From positions 1 to 15,772 of the forward strand of contig NZ_JXXK01000048.1 of assembly GCF_000949455.1 (NCBI RefSeq): a stretch of DNA of 15,772 bases, given 5' to 3'. How positions within the stretch are numbered: the stretch's first letter is position 1; every line of letters begins with the position of its first letter. A program made the translations under genes and the position numbers. The notes under the pieces were generated by a model. The model had not been told where the DNA came from. It did not search any database and saw nothing but the letters and a program-made list of their open reading frames with translations. Shown one piece after another: positions 1-7,432 of this stretch. This stretch comes from Ruthenibacterium lactatiformans. GTDB taxonomy: Bacteria > Bacillota > Clostridia > Oscillospirales > Ruminococcaceae.

Positions 1-30
1 CAGTAAAACCGAATCTTTTGGGAATCGAAA

Positions 31-74
31 GGCCGCCCGCCCCGTAAACACGGGGCGGGCGGCCTTTTCTTTTT
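31..74 (+). terminator. Intrinsic terminator, possibly bidirectional
   Basis: A perfect 14-bp GC stem (31-44 pairs with 51-64) with a 6-base loop is followed on the plus strand by a T-rich tract (65-74). It best fits the end of a plus-strand transcript entering from left of the window. It lies just beyond the stop of the minus-strand transporter, and the minus-strand side reads TTTCGATT after the stem, so it may also stop that transcript, more weakly. Confidence 0.85.
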
Positions 75-92
75 GAACTCCTCCGCTGCCGC

Positions 93-1358
93 TCAGCGCC
101 AAAGGAACCAGATGAGCAGGTATCCCGTTGTGACGGCAATGAGAGAGAACGGTACGCCGATTTTCATAAAATCCCGGTTGGAGACCGTGTAGCCCTCCTT
201 GCGCAGGATGCCGATGCCCGTGATGTTGGCGCTTGCGCCGATGGGCGTCAGGTTGCCGCCCAGGGTCGCACCTGTCAGCAGCCCAAAATAGAGCAGATAC
301 GGCTCCACGCCCATGAGTGCGGCAATGCCGCTCACCACAGGCAGCATCGTTGCCACATAAGGGATGTTGTCAATAAATGCGGAGAAAAGCACCGAAGCCC
401 ATACGATGAGCGAATAGATGGCAAACAGGTCGTCTCCCGCGATGTTGACAAACAGGCGGCTGATGGCGTCGATGACACCCGCCCGCGTGATGCCCGCGAT
501 GATGACGAACAGGCTCGCCAGCAAAAGCAGCGTCTGGCCGTCCAGCTCACGGAAGAACTGCCCCAGCGGAGCCAGCGACCGACGCTGACCCGCTTTGCGC
601 AGGAAGCCCACGGCCGCCAGCAGCACACAGATGACCCCATTGGTCACGGCAGGCTTTTCCGGCACAAAGGAAACGATGATAAGCAGAGTCACCGTAGAAA
701 CGAGCAGAAGCGTGGGGACAGTGTCCGTTACCTGTGTGCGCTCGCCGGATTCCACCGGCTGGCGCAGGTTTCGGAAGTAATACAGCAGCACGCACGCGGA
801 TGCCACGGCACCCACCTGTACCACCCAAAAAATCCCGGGCCTGCCGCGGAACACGAAGAAATCAAGAAAATTCATGTCGGCATAGCCGCCCAGCAGAATG
901 GATGTGGTATCTCCCACCAGCGTGGCCGCGCCCTGCAGATTGGAGGACACCGCAATGGCGATGATGACCGGCACAGGGCTGATGTCCAGCTTTTTGGCCA
1001 GCGCCAGCGCCACAGGCGCGACCATCAGCACTGTGGCCACATTGTCCACGAAAGCGGAGATCAGCCCTGCAAACAGGGAAAGCGCCACCACCGCCCATTT
1101 GATGTTGGGCACTTTTTCCATAATGATATCCGCCATCAGCGCGGGCATGCGTGATTCGATAAACAGCACCACAGTGCCCATGGTGCCCGCAATCATCAGC
1201 AGAACGTTCCAGTCTATGGCCGCAGGCACCTCAGCCCAGGGCAGGATGCCCAGCACCACGAAAAGCAGCGCCGACGCAGCGGCGATATACGCGCGGTATT
1301 TGCCGAAGAGCAAAAGCAGAACATAGGTCGCCAAAAACAGTGCGAGCGCAAGATACAT
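93..1358 (-). CDS. ArsB/NhaD (SLC13-like) ion transporter
   Basis: A 421-residue polytopic inner-membrane permease of the ion-transporter superfamily that includes ArsB, NhaD and citrate transporters. Two pseudo-symmetric halves are visible. Each has an S-A-F-(V/I)-D-N motif (residues 101-106 and 326-331) and a glycine-rich re-entrant segment (ATLVGDTTSILL at 145-156 and GGNLTPIGASANI at 367-379), as expected for the inverted-repeat fold. I estimate 10-12 hydrophobic segments. The length matches the family. The ATG follows a purine-rich GGAAGGGGAG. Family members move anions (arsenite, dicarboxylates) or exchange Na+/H+, and the sequence does not tell me the substrate; there is no arsR or arsC nearby. 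It lies downstream of the GntR-type regulator on the same strand, separated by 165 bases with its own promoter. Family assignment is firm; substrate is unknown. Confidence 0.85.
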   Translation of the reverse strand: MYLALALFLATYVLLLLFGKYRAYIAAASALLFVVLGILPWAEVPAAIDWNVLLMIAGTMGTVVLFIESRMPALMADIIMEKVPNIKWAVVALSLFAGLISAFVDNVATVLMVAPVALALAKKLDISPVPVIIAIAVSSNLQGAATLVGDTTSILLGGYADMNFLDFFVFRGRPGIFWVVQVGAVASACVLLYYFRNLRQPVESGERTQVTDTVPTLLLVSTVTLLIIVSFVPEKPAVTNGVICVLLAAVGFLRKAGQRRSLAPLGQFFRELDGQTLLLLASLFVIIAGITRAGVIDAISRLFVNIAGDDLFAIYSLIVWASVLFSAFIDNIPYVATMLPVVSGIAALMGVEPYLLYFGLLTGATLGGNLTPIGASANITGIGILRKEGYTVSNRDFMKIGVPFSLIAVTTGYLLIWFLWR

Positions 1359-1439
1359 GCCCGGTCTCCCCTTCCATCATCCGTGTCCCGGCCGCGCGGC
1401 GCGGGGCTTTTGCCCGCGGCCGCGCACCGGCCTGTCCAC

Positions 1440-1469
1440 AGTATATAGAACGGGCCCGCGGGCCGTCAA
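1440..1469 (-). promoter_or_regulatory. Promoter of the transporter gene with palindrome in spacer
   Basis: On the minus strand TTGACG (1469-1464) and TATACT (1445-1440) are separated by 18 bases, close to a sigma-A consensus. The spacer contains the perfect 12-base palindrome GGCCCGCGGGCC (1453-1464), placed where a repressor could block polymerase. The predicted leader is about 75 bases and contains a GC-rich imperfect hairpin (about 1395-1425) without a T tract. Confidence 0.6.
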
Positions 1470-1523
1470 TCGAATCGGGACGAACTTAGCGGTATTTTAG
1501 CGGCCGGCGGCGCAGCGCATGCT

Positions 1524-2234
1524 TCACCGTTCCTCGTAAATCTGCTGGCTGCCGTCGATGGCCTGCTCCAGATACGCGTCGATCCACCGCTCCGCTCCGT
1601 CCATGTCCCGCCTGCACAGGTAATTGTACAGCGTTTCCGTGTTGCGGCAAAGCGCGCCGATGCCGTACATGCGGCAGAAACGCAGCCACAGGGTGATAAC
1701 GGGCGCCTTGAACGAATAGTAGATGAGCGGCAGAATGCTGTTGCCGCCCGCAAGCGCAAGCTCGTGCTGGAAGGCAAAGGCCGCCTCAGCCGCCTGCGCG
1801 TTGTTCTGCGCTGCGGCGATGCGCGCCACAATATCCCCCAGGCGTGCCAGCGCTTCATCCGAGGCATAACGGATGGCACGCTGCGCAGCCAGATGCTCCA
1901 GCGCGCGCCGCACCTCCAGAATAGAGCGTATCTCATCCTTGCCCAGCACGCCGCCCTGATACTCCATGATGGCGATAAGCGTGGAAAGGTTCCCCTTGCG
2001 TCGGTAATCCGCCACGAAAGTTCCCTGCCGCGGCCGCACCTCCAGAAAGCCCTGCTGGGCCAGCTCCGCCAGACCGCCGTTCACCACGGCGCGGCTCACC
2101 TGCATCTGCTGGGCCAGTTCCCGCTCAGGCGGAAGCTGTGTACCCATGGGCAGCTCGTCGGACAATATCATCCCCTGCAGCTGCTGGACAAACAGGTCCT
2201 TCAGGCTGGGAGCGGACAGCTTTGCAAATTCCAT
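1524..2234 (-). CDS. GntR-family transcriptional regulator, FadR/FCD subfamily
   Basis: A 236-residue DNA-binding regulator. Residues about 12-75 form the GntR winged helix, with the typical P-P-E-R-E-L and S-R-A-V stretches and ending in R-Q-G-T-F-V. Residues about 100-225 are an all-helical FCD ligand-binding domain. H157 in A-F-Q-H-E-L matches an FCD metal ligand, but the later histidines usual in the family are not evident, so the metal site may be degenerate. I chose the ATG at 2234 because AGAAGGGGAGG lies 7-8 bases upstream; an in-frame ATG at 2291 would add 19 residues, has no such site and would overlap the promoter. It is divergent from the hypB operon, and an FCD-type operator sits between its promoter and its start, suggesting autorepression. 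The effector is unknown; family members often sense carboxylates. Confidence 0.87.
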   Translation of the reverse strand: MEFAKLSAPSLKDLFVQQLQGMILSDELPMGTQLPPERELAQQMQVSRAVVNGGLAELAQQGFLEVRPRQGTFVADYRRKGNLSTLIAIMEYQGGVLGKDEIRSILEVRRALEHLAAQRAIRYASDEALARLGDIVARIAAAQNNAQAAEAAFAFQHELALAGGNSILPLIYYSFKAPVITLWLRFCRMYGIGALCRNTETLYNYLCRRDMDGAERWIDAYLEQAIDGSQQIYEER

Positions 2235-2256
2235 TGTGTGCCTCCCCTTCTGGTAT

Positions 2257-2267
2257 TGGTTGTACCA
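2257..2267. promoter_or_regulatory. FCD-type operator, TGGTTGTACCA
   Basis: The 11-mer TGGT-TGT-ACCA is perfectly symmetrical in its arms and matches the TNGT-N3-ACNA pattern typical of FadR-subfamily GntR operators. It lies about 10-20 bases downstream of the predicted transcription start of the regulator and upstream of its ribosome binding site, a position expected for autorepression. Confidence 0.6.
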
Positions 2268-2281
2268 CATATCACTTTTTG

Positions 2282-2310
2282 ATTTTATCATACATTTTGC
2301 CAGAGTACAA
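2282..2310 (-). promoter_or_regulatory. Promoter of the GntR-family regulator
   Basis: On the minus strand TTGTAC (2310-2305) and TAAAAT (2287-2282) are separated by exactly 17 bases. The predicted start lies near 2275, leaving a leader of about 40 bases that contains the operator. Confidence 0.6.
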
Positions 2311-2352
2311 GCCCGCTTTATACCACACTTTCACAAAAAGGGAGACGGCCGA

Positions 2353-2381
2353 TTGACGGGCCGAAGCAGGAATGTTAAACT
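2353..2381 (+). promoter_or_regulatory. Probable promoter of the hypB operon
   Basis: TTGACG (2353-2358) and TAAACT (2376-2381) are separated by 17 bases, giving a predicted start near 2388. A second TTGACG occurs at 2383-2388 but has no good -10 partner. Confidence 0.5.
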
Positions 2382-2393
2382 ATTGACGAAGAT

Positions 2394-2404
2394 TGGTATA
2401 GCCA
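2394..2404. promoter_or_regulatory. Operator-like site, TGGTATAGCCA
   Basis: TGGT-ATA-GCCA differs at one arm position from the symmetrical pattern of the site at 2257-2267. It lies about 6-16 bases past the predicted start of the hypB operon, mirroring the placement of the other site. This suggests that the divergent GntR-type protein also controls this operon. Confidence 0.4.
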
Positions 2405-2434
2405 CGCTATCAAGCAAACAAGGGAGAGATACCT

Positions 2435-3103
2435 GTGGACGAAGTGAGGATTTTGGAGATCAAACAGAGCGTATTCGCCAACAACGACCAGCGCGCCGAG
2501 CTTTTGCGCCGGGAGCTGAAAGAAAAGAGGATCTTTCTGCTCAACCTGATGAGCTCGCCCGGCTCCGGCAAAACGACCACCCTGACGCGCACCATCGAGC
2601 GTCTGCGTGACGAATTCAAGATCGGTGTGATGGAGGCGGACATCGACTCCGATGTGGACGCGCGTACCATTGCGGCGACGGGCGTTAAATCCATTCAGCT
2701 GCACACGGGCGGTATGTGCCATCTGGACGCGGATATGACGCGCCAGGGCCTGGACGGCCTTGCAGCGGGCGACGTGGAGCTTGCTGTTTTGGAAAACGTG
2801 GGCAATCTGGTATGTCCGGCGGAGTTCGACACAGGCGCGGTGAAAAACGCGGCCATCCTGTCGGTGCCCGAGGGCGACGACAAACCGCTCAAGTACCCGC
2901 TGATGTTCCAGATCTGCGACGTGGTTCTCATCAATAAAACAGACGTGCTGCCCTACTTTGATTTTGACATGGAGAAATGCAGAGAAAACATCCGCATGCG
3001 CAACCCGAACGCCAGGGTCATCCCCATCTGCGCCAAGACGGGCGAGGGCGTGGACGAATGGGCCGACTGGCTGCGCGCCGAAGTAAAAGCCTGGCGCGGC
3101 TGA
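2435..3103 (+). CDS. hypB: HypB, hydrogenase/nickel-insertion GTPase
   Basis: A 222-residue SIMIBI-class GTPase that stores and delivers Ni(II) during maturation of nickel enzymes, together with HypA. Visible motifs: Walker A G-S-G-K-T-T (43-48), the E-A-D-I-D-S-D switch region (66-72), the metal-binding G-M-C-H (C94, H95) with C126 in L-V-C-P, and the guanine-specificity N-K-T-D (166-169). The N-terminal C-x-x-C-G-C motif of E. coli HypB and the His-rich stretch of other HypBs are absent, so this is the minimal form with only the GTPase-domain metal site. Translation begins at a GTG at 2435 behind AGGGAGAG (2421-2428). It is the first gene of the operon with the Fe-S flavoenzyme and hypA. 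No hydrogenase genes are visible, so the nickel target is open. Confidence 0.95.
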   Translation: MDEVRILEIKQSVFANNDQRAELLRRELKEKRIFLLNLMSSPGSGKTTTLTRTIERLRDEFKIGVMEADIDSDVDARTIAATGVKSIQLHTGGMCHLDADMTRQGLDGLAAGDVELAVLENVGNLVCPAEFDTGAVKNAAILSVPEGDDKPLKYPLMFQICDVVLINKTDVLPYFDFDMEKCRENIRMRNPNARVIPICAKTGEGVDEWADWLRAEVKAWRG

Positions 3104-3134
3104 ACCGCGACCGCACAGAGAAAGGATGCCGGAT

Positions 3135-5903
3135 ATGAGCGAGACACATTTCCCCCTGGACGAGAGCAAACTGCCCTTTTCCATTCCAAAGGACGCGCAG
3201 CCCCGGGAGAAAATTTTAAAACTGGGGCGTATGATCACAGACCGCATTCCCGCCAAGCTGCACGGCCTGACGGCGGAAGACCCGGAATACTGGGGCCTGG
3301 CGGGCGTGGTGACGGATGAAATGGCGGATGTCGCCCTGAAGATGAAGGTGCGCAAGCCCATGACGCTGTCCGAGCTTGTAAAAGCCACGGGCAAGCCCGC
3401 CGAAGAGCTGGAACCGCTGCTGTACCAGATGAGTTGCGTGGGCCTGCTGGAGTACAACTGGGAAAACGAACGGCATGAAAAGCAGTACGTTCTGCCGATG
3501 TTCGTACCCGGCAGCGCGGAATTTTTCAATATGCACAAGCAGCAGATCCAGGACAATCCCGAGGTGACGGCTTTTTTTGAGCGCATGACCTTCCTGCCCC
3601 TGGAGCACATCACCGCCATGGTTCCGCCGGGCGGCGCGGGCATCGGGATGCACGTCATCCCCGTGGAAAAAGCCATTGAAACAGAGAACCGGTCCGCCGA
3701 TATCGAGCACATTTCCCACTGGCTGAAAAAATACGAAGGCAAATACGCGGCCAGCCCGTGCTCCTGCCGCATGTCCCGCGCCCGCATGGGCGAGGGCTGC
3801 GCCGACGACCCGGAGGACTGGTGCATCGGCGTGGGCGATATGGCCGATTATCTGGTGGAGACCAAAAAGGGCCATTATGTTACTTACGACGAGGTGCTGG
3901 AGATCCTGCGGCGCGCCGAGGACAACGGTTTTGTGCACCAGATCACCAACATTGACGGCGAGAACAAAATTTTTGCCATCTGCAACTGCAACGTCAACAT
4001 CTGCAACGCCCTGCGCACCAGCCAGCTGTTCAACACGCCCAATATGAGCCGTTCGGCCTATGTAGCGAAGGTGAAAACCGAAAACTGCGTTGCCTGCGGC
4101 CGCTGTGTGGAATACTGCCCCGCGGGCGCCGTCAAGCTGGGGCAAAAGCTGTGCACCCAAAACGGCCCGGTGGAATATCCCCGGCAGGAGCTGCCCGACG
4201 CCGTGAAGTGGGGCCCGGAAAAATGGGATGTCGATTACCGCGACAACAACCGCATCAATTGCTACGACGCCGGCACGGCCCCCTGCAAAACGGCCTGCCC
4301 CGCGCACATCGCCGTGCAGGGCTACCTGAAAATGGCCGCGCAAGGCCGCTACACCGACGCGCTGGCGCTTATAAAAAAAGAGAATCCCTTCCCCGCCGTA
4401 TGCGGCCGCGTGTGCAACCGCCGCTGTGAGGACGCCTGCACCCGCGGCACCGTGGATCAGGCCGTCGCCATCGACGAGGTAAAGAAATTTATTGCCCAGC
4501 AGGACCTGAACGCCGCCACGCGGTATGTGCCGCCGGTGGTCGCACCCACGAACCGGGGCGGCTTCGCGGAAAAGATCGCCGTCATCGGCGCCGGCCCGGC
4601 CGGCCTCTCCTGTGCATATTATCTGGCCGAGCGCGGCTATAAGCCCACGGTATTTGAGAAAAACGAGCGTCCCGGCGGCATGCTGGTATACGGCATCCCC
4701 TCCTACAAGCTGGAAAAGGACGTCGTGGACGCGGAGATCGAGGTGCTGCGCCAGATGGGCGTGGACATCCGCTGCGGCGTGGAAGTGGGGCGCGACATAA
4801 CGCTGGACACGCTGCGCCGGGAGGGCTATAAGGCTTTCTACGTGGCCATTGGCTGCCAGGACGGCCGCAGCGCGGGCATTCCCGGCGAGGACACCGCGGG
4901 CGTGATGACCGCCGTGGACTTCCTGCACGCCGTCGCGGAAAACGAAACGTACCCCGTGGAGGGCCGGGCCGTTGTCATCGGCGGCGGGAACGTGGCCATC
5001 GACGTGGCCCGCACCAGCGTCCGCTGCGGCGCTGCAGAAGTTTCCATGTACTGCCTGGAGCCGCGGGAAAGCATGCCCGCCTCCGCCGAGGAAGCAGCAG
5101 AGGCCGAAGATGAGGGCGTGGCCATCCGCTGCGGCTGGGGCCCGAAGGAGATTCTTGCGGAAGCCGGCCGGGTGACCGGCATCGTTCTGAAACGATGCGT
5201 TTCCGTGTTTGATGAAAACGGCCGCTTCTGCCCCAGATATGACGAGGCCGATACCATTACCGTTCCCTGTGAACATGTGTTTCTGAGCATTGGCCAGAGC
5301 ATCCGGTGGGGCAGCCTGCTGGACGGCGCAAAAGTAGAGCTGGGACGCGGCGGCGCCGCCGTGGCGGACCCGCTCACCTACCAAACGGCGCAGCCGGACA
5401 TATTTGTAGGCGGCGATGTGTACACCGGCCCCAAATTCGCCATCGACGCCATTGCCGCCGGCAAGCAGGGCGCGGAATCGCTGCACCGCTTTGTACACGA
5501 AAACGCCAGCCTGACCATCGGCCGCAACCGCCGCCAGTTCAAGGAGCTGGACAAGGAAAGCCTTGCGCTGGAGAGCTACGACAACGGTGCACGCCAGAGC
5601 GCGGGCATGGACGAGCGCATCGACTACCGCCGTTCCTTCCGGGACGCGCACAAGACCTTTACCGAGGAGCAGGTGAAGGCCGAAACCGCGCGCTGCCTGG
5701 GCTGCGGCGCTTCGGTGGTGGACCCCAACAAGTGCATCGGCTGCGGGCTTTGCACCACCAAGTGCGAGTTCGACGCCATCCATCTGAACCGGGAGCTTCC
5801 CGAATGCAGCAGGATGGTGCGTTCGGAGGATAAATTCAAGGCTATTCTGCCTTATATGATCAAGCGTGAAATGAAGATCCGCTTCGGCAAAAAGGACGGC
5901 TGA
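3135..5903 (+). CDS. Multi-cluster Fe-S/FAD/NAD(P)H oxidoreductase, GltD/NfnL-like
   Basis: A 922-residue cytosolic electron-transfer flavoprotein. Residues about 55-110 look like a winged helix. Residues about 205-295 hold an unusual cysteine cluster (PCSCR with C209 and C211, C222, C230, and CNCNVNIC with C283, C285 and C290). A ferredoxin motif C-x2-C-x2-C-x3-C follows (318, 321, 324, 328). Next is a GltD-type N-terminal Fe-S domain (C376, C384, C388, C423, C427, C431, C435), the FAD Rossmann motif V-I-G-A-G-P-A-G (484-491), an NAD(P) motif V-I-G-G-G-N-V-A (about 614-621) and the FAD-closing V-G-G-D (about 758-761). A C-terminal ferredoxin motif (867, 870, 873, 877) is preceded by C-L-G-C-G. 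I chose the ATG at 3135 because AAAGGA (3121-3126) is correctly spaced from it; the ATG at 3126 overlaps that site. It probably moves electrons between NAD(P)H and ferredoxin or an unknown acceptor. Its placement between hypB and hypA is striking. Confidence 0.85.
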   Translation: MSETHFPLDESKLPFSIPKDAQPREKILKLGRMITDRIPAKLHGLTAEDPEYWGLAGVVTDEMADVALKMKVRKPMTLSELVKATGKPAEELEPLLYQMSCVGLLEYNWENERHEKQYVLPMFVPGSAEFFNMHKQQIQDNPEVTAFFERMTFLPLEHITAMVPPGGAGIGMHVIPVEKAIETENRSADIEHISHWLKKYEGKYAASPCSCRMSRARMGEGCADDPEDWCIGVGDMADYLVETKKGHYVTYDEVLEILRRAEDNGFVHQITNIDGENKIFAICNCNVNICNALRTSQLFNTPNMSRSAYVAKVKTENCVACGRCVEYCPAGAVKLGQKLCTQNGPVEYPRQELPDAVKWGPEKWDVDYRDNNRINCYDAGTAPCKTACPAHIAVQGYLKMAAQGRYTDALALIKKENPFPAVCGRVCNRRCEDACTRGTVDQAVAIDEVKKFIAQQDLNAATRYVPPVVAPTNRGGFAEKIAVIGAGPAGLSCAYYLAERGYKPTVFEKNERPGGMLVYGIPSYKLEKDVVDAEIEVLRQMGVDIRCGVEVGRDITLDTLRREGYKAFYVAIGCQDGRSAGIPGEDTAGVMTAVDFLHAVAENETYPVEGRAVVIGGGNVAIDVARTSVRCGAAEVSMYCLEPRESMPASAEEAAEAEDEGVAIRCGWGPKEILAEAGRVTGIVLKRCVSVFDENGRFCPRYDEADTITVPCEHVFLSIGQSIRWGSLLDGAKVELGRGGAAVADPLTYQTAQPDIFVGGDVYTGPKFAIDAIAAGKQGAESLHRFVHENASLTIGRNRRQFKELDKESLALESYDNGARQSAGMDERIDYRRSFRDAHKTFTEEQVKAETARCLGCGASVVDPNKCIGCGLCTTKCEFDAIHLNRELPECSRMVRSEDKFKAILPYMIKREMKIRFGKKDG

Positions 5904-5907
5904 GACG

Positions 5908-6252
5908 ATGCATGAGCTTGGGATCGTATTCCATATCATCGACAGCATCGAGGAGGTTGGGCGGCAGAACAAGCTGCGCCGCGTCTCCACGGTGACGCTG
6001 GAGCTGGGTGAGGTCTCCGGCGTGGTGCATACTTATCTGGAGGACTGCTGGCACTGGGCGGCGGCCAGATCGCAATTGCTGAACGGCTCGCGCCTCGCCA
6101 TCGAGGCGCTGCCCGCCGTTACCCTGTGCGAGGACTGCGGCAGCACCTACGCCACGGTGGAGCACGGCAAAACGTGCCCTTTCTGCCAAAGCCCGCGCAC
6201 GCATCTCGTCAGCGGGAATGAGATCAATATCAAGGAGATCGAGGCGTGCTAG
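5908..6252 (+). CDS. hypA: HypA, nickel/zinc metallochaperone
   Basis: A 114-residue small metallochaperone that passes Ni(II) with HypB to an apo-enzyme. The N-terminus is the diagnostic M-H-E, where His2 and the backbone bind nickel. The zinc site consists of C74-x2-C77 and C90-x2-C93. The length is normal for HypA/HybF. The ATG lies four bases after the stop of the flavoenzyme gene, with AAAGGA inside that gene's end, so the two are probably translationally coupled. With hypB on the other side of the flavoenzyme, the operon encodes both nickel-delivery partners but none of the cyanide/CO-ligand machinery (HypC, D, E, F). Confidence 0.95.
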   Translation: MHELGIVFHIIDSIEEVGRQNKLRRVSTVTLELGEVSGVVHTYLEDCWHWAAARSQLLNGSRLAIEALPAVTLCEDCGSTYATVEHGKTCPFCQSPRTHLVSGNEINIKEIEAC

Positions 6253-6314
6253 GGACGCGCCTTTGACCGGGTACACGGCGGCGCTGCCGCCAAAAACAAG
6301 GGAGGAACCGTATC

Positions 6315-7358
6315 ATGTTATTTCAGATCTACGGCGAAAACGCCGGCTTCCAGCTTTTGGGCTGGGCTCTCGTCTTTGTGGGCCTCATCGCGGCCAACGA
6401 ACTGGCCCGCCGCTCCAAAAAGGGCGGTATCTTCTTCTTCCTGGCGCTTCCCGCCGCACTGACGGTATATTTTATCGCCATTTACGCGGGCGCGGCCATG
6501 GGCGCGGAGTGGGCGCTGAACAACCCCACCTACACGCATATGAACAGCTGGTTCCACTACGCCAAGCTGTACGCCGCCACCGCGGGCTGCATCGGGTTTA
6601 TGATGCTGAAGTATAAATGGAGCATAGGAAAGACGCAGTGGTTCAAGGTTTTTCCTTTCGTCATCGTCGCCATCAATATCCTCATCGCCGTGGGCAGCGA
6701 TTTTGAATCCGGCATCCGCGGCGCAATGGCCCTGGCTGAGACCGGAGACCGCTGGTGGCTCTCCAGCGAGAACGTTTGGCTGTACGGCGGCTGGTGGAAC
6801 TGGGTAAACGGCATCGCCGGTATCCTGAACATCCTCTGCATGACGGGCTGGTGGGGCATCTACTCTTCCAAAAAGCACGACGACATGCTCTGGCCGGACA
6901 TGACCTGGCTGTTCATCATCGCCTATGACCTGTGGAACTTCGAGTATACCTACAACAACCTGCCCACCCACGCGTGGTACTGCGGCCTGGCGCTGCTTCT
7001 GGCGCCTACGTTCGCCAACGCGCTGTGGAACAAGGGCGGATGGATTCAGAACCGCGCCAACACACTGGCGCTGTGGTGCATGTTCGCCCAGGTGTTCCCG
7101 TTGTTCCAGGACGCCAGCGTGTTCACCACCATCCCTGTGCTGTATGCGGACGGCTTTATGGACGCCGCGGTGCGCCCCTCTGCCGCCGACCCCACGATGC
7201 AGGGCGTGGTCGCCATTCTGGCGCTGGCGGCGAACGTCATCGTACTGGCGGTCATCATCAAGCGTTCCCTCGCACAAAAGAAAAACCCCTATACGGGCGA
7301 GATCTTCACCGATACGCGGGATTTCCAGCTTGCCATGGCAAGAGCCGAGGGCAAATAA
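6315..7358 (+). CDS. Polytopic membrane protein, DUF5692-like
   Basis: A 347-residue integral membrane protein with about nine hydrophobic segments (roughly residues 12-30, 38-64, 80-99, 110-127, 163-184, 195-210, 221-238, 249-265 and 295-317) and a short charged C-terminal tail. It is rich in tryptophan and tyrosine, notably 147-163 and a Y-D-L-W-N-F-E-Y-T-Y-N-N segment (204-215). There is no cofactor motif, no Cys pair and no transporter signature that I recognise. From memory the Y-D-L-W-N-F-E-Y segment resembles the uncharacterised DUF5692 family; I could not verify this. AGGGAGGA (6299-6306) precedes the ATG. It starts 62 bases after hypA with no terminator between, so it is the last gene of the hyp operon, which suggests it is a partner, exporter or sensor for that system. 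Function unknown. Confidence 0.75.
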   Translation: MLFQIYGENAGFQLLGWALVFVGLIAANELARRSKKGGIFFFLALPAALTVYFIAIYAGAAMGAEWALNNPTYTHMNSWFHYAKLYAATAGCIGFMMLKYKWSIGKTQWFKVFPFVIVAINILIAVGSDFESGIRGAMALAETGDRWWLSSENVWLYGGWWNWVNGIAGILNILCMTGWWGIYSSKKHDDMLWPDMTWLFIIAYDLWNFEYTYNNLPTHAWYCGLALLLAPTFANALWNKGGWIQNRANTLALWCMFAQVFPLFQDASVFTTIPVLYADGFMDAAVRPSAADPTMQGVVAILALAANVIVLAVIIKRSLAQKKNPYTGEIFTDTRDFQLAMARAEGK

Positions 7359-7386
7359 CCAATACGGCGCACCCCGCCCAAAATAT

Positions 7387-7414
7387 ACGGGGCCTGTTTG
7401 CAGGCCCCGTTTTT
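7387..7414 (+). terminator. Intrinsic terminator of the hyp operon
   Basis: A perfect 10-bp stem (7387-7396 with 7401-7410), a TTTG loop and five Ts (7410-7414). It ends only four bases before the ribosome binding site of the methyltransferase gene, so it could also act as an attenuator for that gene. Confidence 0.88.
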
Positions 7415-7432
7415 CATGGAAAGGACGACAGC

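Noticed and set aside
1395..1425. GC-rich imperfect hairpin between regulator and transporter genes
   Set aside because: It has mismatches and no T tract on either strand, so it is not called as a terminator.
2375..3826. 483-codon minus-strand frame over hypB and the flavoenzyme start
   Set aside because: It overlaps two well-supported genes and has no family features.
3216..5990. 924-codon open frame on the minus strand
   Set aside because: It lies antisense to the Fe-S flavoenzyme, which has clear family motifs; its translation is Ala/His/Gly-rich with no domain and is a product of GC-rich codon usage.
7329..7342. Perfect palindrome CTTGCCATGGCAAG near the end of the membrane-protein gene
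   Set aside because: It is inside coding sequence and explained by codons for Q-L-A-M-A-R; no promoter with a usable -10 is associated with it.
6932..7432. N-terminal extension of the methyltransferase frame into the membrane-protein gene
   Set aside because: It is out of frame with a confident gene and crosses a terminator; the start at 7433 has a good ribosome binding site.
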